From an uncultured Sphingobacteriia bacterium (GTDB lineage Bacteria > Bacteroidota > Bacteroidia > Chitinophagales > Chitinophagaceae): DNA of 9,315 nucleotides. Of the stretch, positions 6,685 through 9,315 are shown one piece after another (positions within the stretch are counted from its first letter, which is position 1; the number at the start of each line of letters is the position of its first letter). The stretch is from positions 1-9,315 of the forward strand of contig CAMFKK010000065.1 in the NCBI GenBank assembly GCA_945957225.1. The letters run 5' to 3'. Below the pieces are notes generated by a model that was not told where the DNA came from, searched no databases, and was given only the letters and a program-made list of their open reading frames with translations. The position numbers were made by a program, and so were the translations under genes.

Positions 6685-7347
6685 CTAAAATTGAACTAGG
6701 TTAAAATGTAGTTCTCCAAAATTTTGAAGAGAGGAAAGTTTTAGGTCTGCAGCGCCCCATTTTTCATCTTTTAACTGGGAATAATGTGGCACAACTACGC
6801 ATTTCATTCTGGCGGCTTTAGCAGCAATCATGCCATTAAAACTATCTTCAAAACAGATACAACTGGTTGGTGTTGCATTCATTTGTGCAGCACAGTTTAA
6901 ATAAACCTGTGGATGTGGTTTTCCAAATGGTAATTCGTCTGCAGAGGCGGTAGCGTGCAAATAGTCCCCAATTCCAGTCATCTTAATAACAAGATCAATT
7001 AATGCTTGTGGAGAAGAAGTGGCTAGCCCAATTTTGAATTGTTTTTTATGAAAAAAGTCAAAAATATATCCCAATCCTGGCATGATAGCTGCTTGGTTTT
7101 CAATTTTTTCCAAAACAGAACCTACAATTTTCTTTTCAGCAATAATATGTTCGGCTTCTCCAATTTGATAATGACCAAACCACCAGTGAACAAATTCTTT
7201 TGTTCTTAAACCAGTGGTACTTTTGTACTGTTCTTCCGTTAGATTAACACCATAGGCTTTAAAAACTTCTTCTGCTGCCTCGTTCCACAAGGGCTCACTA
7301 TCTATGAGTAACCCATCTATATCAAATATCACTGTATTGAGTTCCAT
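6685..7347 (-). CDS. hxpB: HAD-superfamily sugar-phosphate phosphatase (HxpB/YniC-like)
   Basis: Cytosolic HAD hydrolase, 220 residues from the chosen start (E. coli HxpB has 222). Motif I is FDIDGLLIDSE with nucleophile Asp9 and acid/base Asp11. Motif II is LATSS (Thr110), motif III GKPHPQVYL (Lys143), and motif IV FEDSFNG (Glu167, Asp168). A C1-type helical cap lies between motifs I and II. The stretches DGLLIDSEPLW, LPFGKPHPQVYLNCAA, NGMIAAKAARM and ADLKLSSL closely resemble E. coli HxpB/YniC as I remember it. That enzyme hydrolyses 2-deoxyglucose-6-phosphate and hexitol phosphates, so a similar role is inferred. A beta-phosphoglucomutase-like activity cannot be excluded. An upstream in-frame TTG at 7368 would add seven residues, but it lies inside a -7 promoter match, so the ATG at 7347 is preferred. 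The gene converges on the envelope pair's terminator and diverges from the acyltransferase. Confidence 0.88.
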   Translation of the reverse strand: MELNTVIFDIDGLLIDSEPLWNEAAEEVFKAYGVNLTEEQYKSTTGLRTKEFVHWWFGHYQIGEAEHIIAEKKIVGSVLEKIENQAAIMPGLGYIFDFFHKKQFKIGLATSSPQALIDLVIKMTGIGDYLHATASADELPFGKPHPQVYLNCAAQMNATPTSCICFEDSFNGMIAAKAARMKCVVVPHYSQLKDEKWGAADLKLSSLQNFGELHFNLVQF

Positions 7348-7365
7348 GTATTGGTTTTGCAGGCA

Positions 7366-7373
7366 CAAAAATA
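7366..7373 (-). promoter_or_regulatory. Candidate -7 promoter element for hxpB
   Basis: Read on the minus strand, 7373 to 7366 is TATTTTTG, an exact match to the Bacteroidota -7 consensus TAnnTTTG. It ends 18 bp before the ATG at 7347. Transcription would start close to that ATG with a very short leader. No clear -33 TTTG is seen at ideal spacing, so the call rests on the -7 element alone. Confidence 0.4.
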
Positions 7374-7381
7374 TTGGTATG

Positions 7382-7422
7382 TAGCATACAATAGATTTAT
7401 TTTTAAGCTTCTAGCATACAAT
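7382..7422. repeat. Pair of 11-bp direct repeats in a divergent intergenic region
   Basis: TAGCATACAAT occurs at 7382-7392 and again at 7412-7422, start to start 30 bp, close to three DNA turns. The left copy is also part of a perfect inverted repeat GTATG-TAG-CATAC (7377-7389). It lies between the divergent hxpB and acyltransferase genes. The spacing and place suit a regulator binding on one face of the helix, but no regulator is known. Confidence 0.45.
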
Positions 7423-7440
7423 TTGTTGACATTCCCTATT

Positions 7441-7454
7441 TTGCAGTGCTGCAA
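7441..7454. promoter_or_regulatory. Palindrome just upstream of the acyltransferase start
   Basis: TTGCAG-TG-CTGCAA is a perfect inverted repeat with 6-bp arms and a 2-bp spacer. It ends 11 bp before the ATG at 7466 and overlaps a near match to the -7 element (TATTTTG, 7437-7443, one base short of consensus). It could be an operator or, in RNA, a small hairpin near the ribosome-binding region. Function is unproven. Confidence 0.35.
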
Positions 7455-7465
7455 ATAACCATTCT

Positions 7466-8233
7466 ATGCGATTGACTGAGCGTTTGAGGAATATTAAATT
7501 AGTGCGTTCTTGTGTATATGCCATGGTTGGTGCTGCCTCTTATCCAGGCTTGGCCATGGTCAATAGTATAAGGATTGAAGGTACCGAACATTTGAAAGGA
7601 TTACCCAAGAGAAATGTGCTTTTTGTCAGTAACCATCAAACCTATTTTGCAGACGTCATTACATTTTTGCATATTTTTTGTGCGGTTAAATGGCGGAAAG
7701 AAAATAGATTGGGTATACCTTATTATTTGTTGAATCCTTTTACCAATGTCTATTTTGTAGCAGCTGAAGAAACCATGAATGGGAGTTTGATTAGCCGTCT
7801 TTTTAAAATGGCGGGTGCACTGACCATTAAAAGAACTTGGCGTTCAGACGGGAAAGACGTTGCAAGAAATAGGGATGAATCTGATACTCAAAAAATTGAT
7901 GAAGCACTTGAAAAAAGCTGGGTAATTACTTTTCCCCAAGGAACTACCAAACCTTTTGCACCTGGAAGAAAGGGTACGGCCCATATTATCAAGAATAATC
8001 ACCCAATTGTAGTGCCAGTGGTCATCAATGGATTTTGGAGGGCTTTTTCAAAAACTGGACTTTCATTTAAGAAAAAAGGTGCGCAATTATCAATCAGATT
8101 TAAGGAGCCCTTGGTTATTGATTATAGCAAACCAGTAGAAGAAATTCTTGATCAAGTAATGCATGCAATTGAACAAAGCAAAGAATACATGCTCAAAAGC
8201 AAGCATCACTTAATGAATCTGATGGACAAGTAG
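7466..8233 (+). CDS. PlsC-family 1-acylglycerol-3-phosphate O-acyltransferase-like protein, variant motifs
   Basis: Probable membrane-associated acyltransferase of 255 residues. Family members acylate lysophosphatidate or related lipids. Motif I is SNHQTYFADV with catalytic-type His57 and Asp63; five residues separate them rather than the canonical four (HX4D). Motif II is probably the ALTIKRTWR region at 118-126. Motif III is FPQGTTKPF at 156-164, where the usual Glu of FPEGTR is Gln158 and the Arg is Thr161. It is followed by APGRKGTAHII at 165-175, and motif IV is IVVPVVINGF at 181-190. The N-terminal 35 residues are moderately hydrophobic, enough for membrane association but not a clear transmembrane helix. 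The domain assignment is firm. The substrate is not, because the variant motifs suggest a distinct subfamily rather than housekeeping PlsC. It diverges from hxpB and ends 2 bp from the convergent acyl-CoA thioesterase gene, which also handles acyl groups. Confidence 0.82.
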   Translation: MRLTERLRNIKLVRSCVYAMVGAASYPGLAMVNSIRIEGTEHLKGLPKRNVLFVSNHQTYFADVITFLHIFCAVKWRKENRLGIPYYLLNPFTNVYFVAAEETMNGSLISRLFKMAGALTIKRTWRSDGKDVARNRDESDTQKIDEALEKSWVITFPQGTTKPFAPGRKGTAHIIKNNHPIVVPVVINGFWRAFSKTGLSFKKKGAQLSIRFKEPLVIDYSKPVEEILDQVMHAIEQSKEYMLKSKHHLMNLMDK

Positions 8234-8235
8234 CC

Positions 8236-8748
8236 TTATTTAGTAAAGAAGGCCTTTAATTCACTGGCATCGTCCGGTTTCATTTTGCCAGAAAGAATTA
8301 ACCTCATTTGTCTTCTACGCAAAGAACCTTCATAAAGTTTAATTTCTTCTTCTGTTTCTGGAATCACTGGGGGAACCAGTCTAGGCTTCCCATTTGGGTC
8401 AAGGGCTACAAAGGTGAAAAAAGCTTCATTACTCTCATACTTATACTGATGTAGAAGGTCTTCACCCCAAACACGTAAATGAATTTCCATAGAAGTATTA
8501 AAAGCCCTACAAACCTGTGCTTCTATATGCACAACATTTCCCAGTTTAATGGGGTTTTTAAAACTAATATTATCAACTGATGCTGTCATACTGGGAGTAT
8601 TGCAATGTTTGCCGGCTGCAATACCAGCTGCTATATCCATCCAATACATGAGTCTGCCACCCATTAGGTTTCCGAATGTGTTTGTATCATTGGGTAAAAC
8701 CAATTCATTCATGATAGTAAAACTCTCTGTTGCTTTTTTGCCTTCCAT
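8236..8748 (-). CDS. Hotdog-fold acyl-CoA thioesterase
   Basis: Hydrolyses acyl-CoA to free fatty acid and CoA in the cytoplasm. The protein has 170 residues, a single hotdog domain as in YciA-type enzymes. The N-terminal half shows LPNDTNTFGNLMGGRLMYWM followed by Asp38, the conserved loop and helix with the likely catalytic Asp. SVDNISFKNPIKLGNVV at about 58-74 is the second conserved strand pair, and a central EIHLRVW strand follows. The C-terminal tail LRRRQMRL is basic. Chain-length preference cannot be read. The ATG at 8748 begins the recognisable homology region. An exact -7 match (TATCTTTG) lies just upstream, and the dipeptide epimerase gene ends 33 bp upstream on the same strand, so it may have its own promoter and also be read from upstream. 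There is no room for a terminator before the convergent acyltransferase stop. Confidence 0.92.
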   Translation of the reverse strand: MEGKKATESFTIMNELVLPNDTNTFGNLMGGRLMYWMDIAAGIAAGKHCNTPSMTASVDNISFKNPIKLGNVVHIEAQVCRAFNTSMEIHLRVWGEDLLHQYKYESNEAFFTFVALDPNGKPRLVPPVIPETEEEIKLYEGSLRRRQMRLILSGKMKPDDASELKAFFTK

Positions 8749-8770
8749 AACTGGATTCTATTATTTTTTG

Positions 8771-8778
8771 CAAAGATA
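8771..8778 (-). promoter_or_regulatory. Candidate -7 promoter element for the thioesterase gene
   Basis: On the minus strand, 8778 to 8771 reads TATCTTTG, an exact TAnnTTTG match. It lies in the 33-bp gap between the epimerase stop and the thioesterase ATG, 22 bp before the ATG. No clear -33 TTTG is present; that position would fall inside the epimerase coding sequence. Confidence 0.45.
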
Positions 8779-8781
8779 GGG

Positions 8782-9269
8782 TTAGATAGAGGTTTGCTCT
8801 AGGTTTTTCAGATACTCGGGGTCAACGTCTGCCCCAATTCCAGGACTATCATCTAATATCAATTCCATGCCCTGGTATTTTACTCCACCCAAAACAGGAT
8901 CTTTTTGATGACCAAGCAAACAAGTGTCTAAATCGTAAAAATGAATATTATCAAATGCCATTGCAAAATGTACTTTGGCGGTAAGAGCTACCCTGCTTTC
9001 CAACATACCGCCCAACATACAGACAATACTGTTTTCTTCTGCAACTTGATTTATTTTAATAGCTTCTAAAATACCGCCACTCTTGGCAAATTTGATATTT
9101 ATATAGGCGCAAGCTTTGTTCCTGATCAGTCTTTCGGCGTCATAGTGGGTAAATACACTTTCATCAGCCATGATGGGAATAGGAGATAAGGCCATTAATG
9201 CTGGTAGTCTTTCATCATTCCATTTACGCATGGGTTGTTCGCAGAATTGAATGTCAAATTCACCCAAGC
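8782..9269 (-). CDS. Enolase-superfamily dipeptide epimerase, C-terminal half (5' end cut by adapter)
   Basis: The last 161 complete codons of a muconate-lactonizing-enzyme-subgroup protein; the family is about 340-370 residues. Numbering from the first complete codon (9267), FCEQPM carries metal ligand Glu10, IMADES carries metal ligand Asp35, and NIKFAKSGG carries Lys59, equivalent to the catalytic Lys268 of L-Ala-D/L-Glu epimerase. CMLGGMLESRV is the barrel-end motif near the substrate. The first metal Asp and the KxK lysine would lie in the missing N-terminal part. The EQP/ADES/NIK/MLES combination fits dipeptide epimerases, which invert the C-terminal residue of dipeptides such as L-Ala-D-Glu from murein recycling. 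Exact dipeptide specificity is not readable here. The reading frame runs straight into the transposon end at 9270, so the TTG at 9267 is not a start: the gene is truncated by library construction, not by biology. The thioesterase gene follows 33 bp downstream on the same strand. Confidence 0.88.
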
Positions 9270-9315
9270 CTGTCTCTTATACACATCTGACGCTGCCGAC
9301 GACTAGTCGAGTGTA
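9270..9315 (-). other. Sequencing adapter: Nextera read-1 end, i5 index and P5 remnant (not genomic)
   Basis: Reverse complement of the left-end construct: the mosaic end at 9270-9288, the rest of the read-1 adapter at 9289-9302, the same index (CTAGTCGA, reverse of TCGACTAG) at 9303-9310, and GTGTA, the reverse of the TACAC that ends the P5 primer, at 9311-9315. Genomic sequence ends at 9269. Confidence 0.97.

Noticed and set aside
7348..7368. Longer hxpB form starting at TTG 7368
   Set aside because: It adds seven residues with no family similarity, uses a rare start codon and lies within the predicted -7 element. The ATG at 7347 puts motif I at the usual distance from the N-terminus.
7426..7431. 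TTGACA as a sigma-70 -35 box for the acyltransferase
   Set aside because: Bacteroidota promoters use TTTG/TAnnTTTG elements, and no matching -10 lies 17 bp downstream.
9265..9267. TTG as start of a short epimerase gene
   Set aside because: The frame is open up to the adapter and the product lacks the N-terminal domain and first metal ligand, so this is a truncated gene.
1..9315. Terminal inverted repeats as evidence of a transposon or linear element
   Set aside because: The inverted ends are commercial library adapters with a Tn5 mosaic end; no transposase or target-site duplication is visible in the insert.

Overview
The window is one tagmented library molecule. The biological insert runs from about 55 to 9269 and both ends carry the same Illumina P5/i5-side Nextera adapter. 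The insert comes from a Bacteroidota genome, most likely Chitinophagaceae or a close relative. This rests on low GC, A-rich leaders instead of strong Shine-Dalgarno sites, TAnnTTTG-type -7 elements, signal peptides ending in A-Q, and the sequence character of HtpG and the envelope proteins. The family-level placement is inference; no search was run.

Layout, left to right: htpG (+, Hsp90 chaperone) converges on a minus-strand pair, a long-chain polyprenyl diphosphate synthase followed by recJ, and a bidirectional terminator lies between them. A divergent intergenic region of about 210 bp (4701-4911), the largest gene-free stretch in the window, separates that pair from a plus-strand pair of exported envelope proteins. 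The first of these is a predicted outer-membrane beta-barrel. The second has a signal peptide, calcium-binding type thrombospondin-3 repeats and a divergent OmpA-like C-terminal domain. A strong bidirectional hairpin terminator follows, shared with the convergent minus-strand HAD phosphatase (hxpB-like). Next, diverging from hxpB, is a PlsC-family acyltransferase with unusual motifs. It meets a minus-strand hotdog acyl-CoA thioesterase with only 2 bp between stop codons. Upstream of the thioesterase on the same strand is the 3' half of an enolase-superfamily dipeptide epimerase, cut by the right adapter.

Most genes are housekeeping: protein folding, DNA repair, isoprenoid-quinone side-chain synthesis, sugar-phosphate hydrolysis, phospholipid/acyl-CoA metabolism and murein-peptide recycling. 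There is no CRISPR, insertion sequence, prophage, tRNA or rRNA, and no gene-free stretch over 300 bp. The least ordinary parts are the envelope pair, which looks like an OmpA protein split into two genes with a degenerate peptidoglycan-binding domain, and the acyltransferase, which departs from the canonical family motifs at two catalytic positions. The adapters also create an artificial N-terminal extension on htpG. I see no convincing new multi-gene system.
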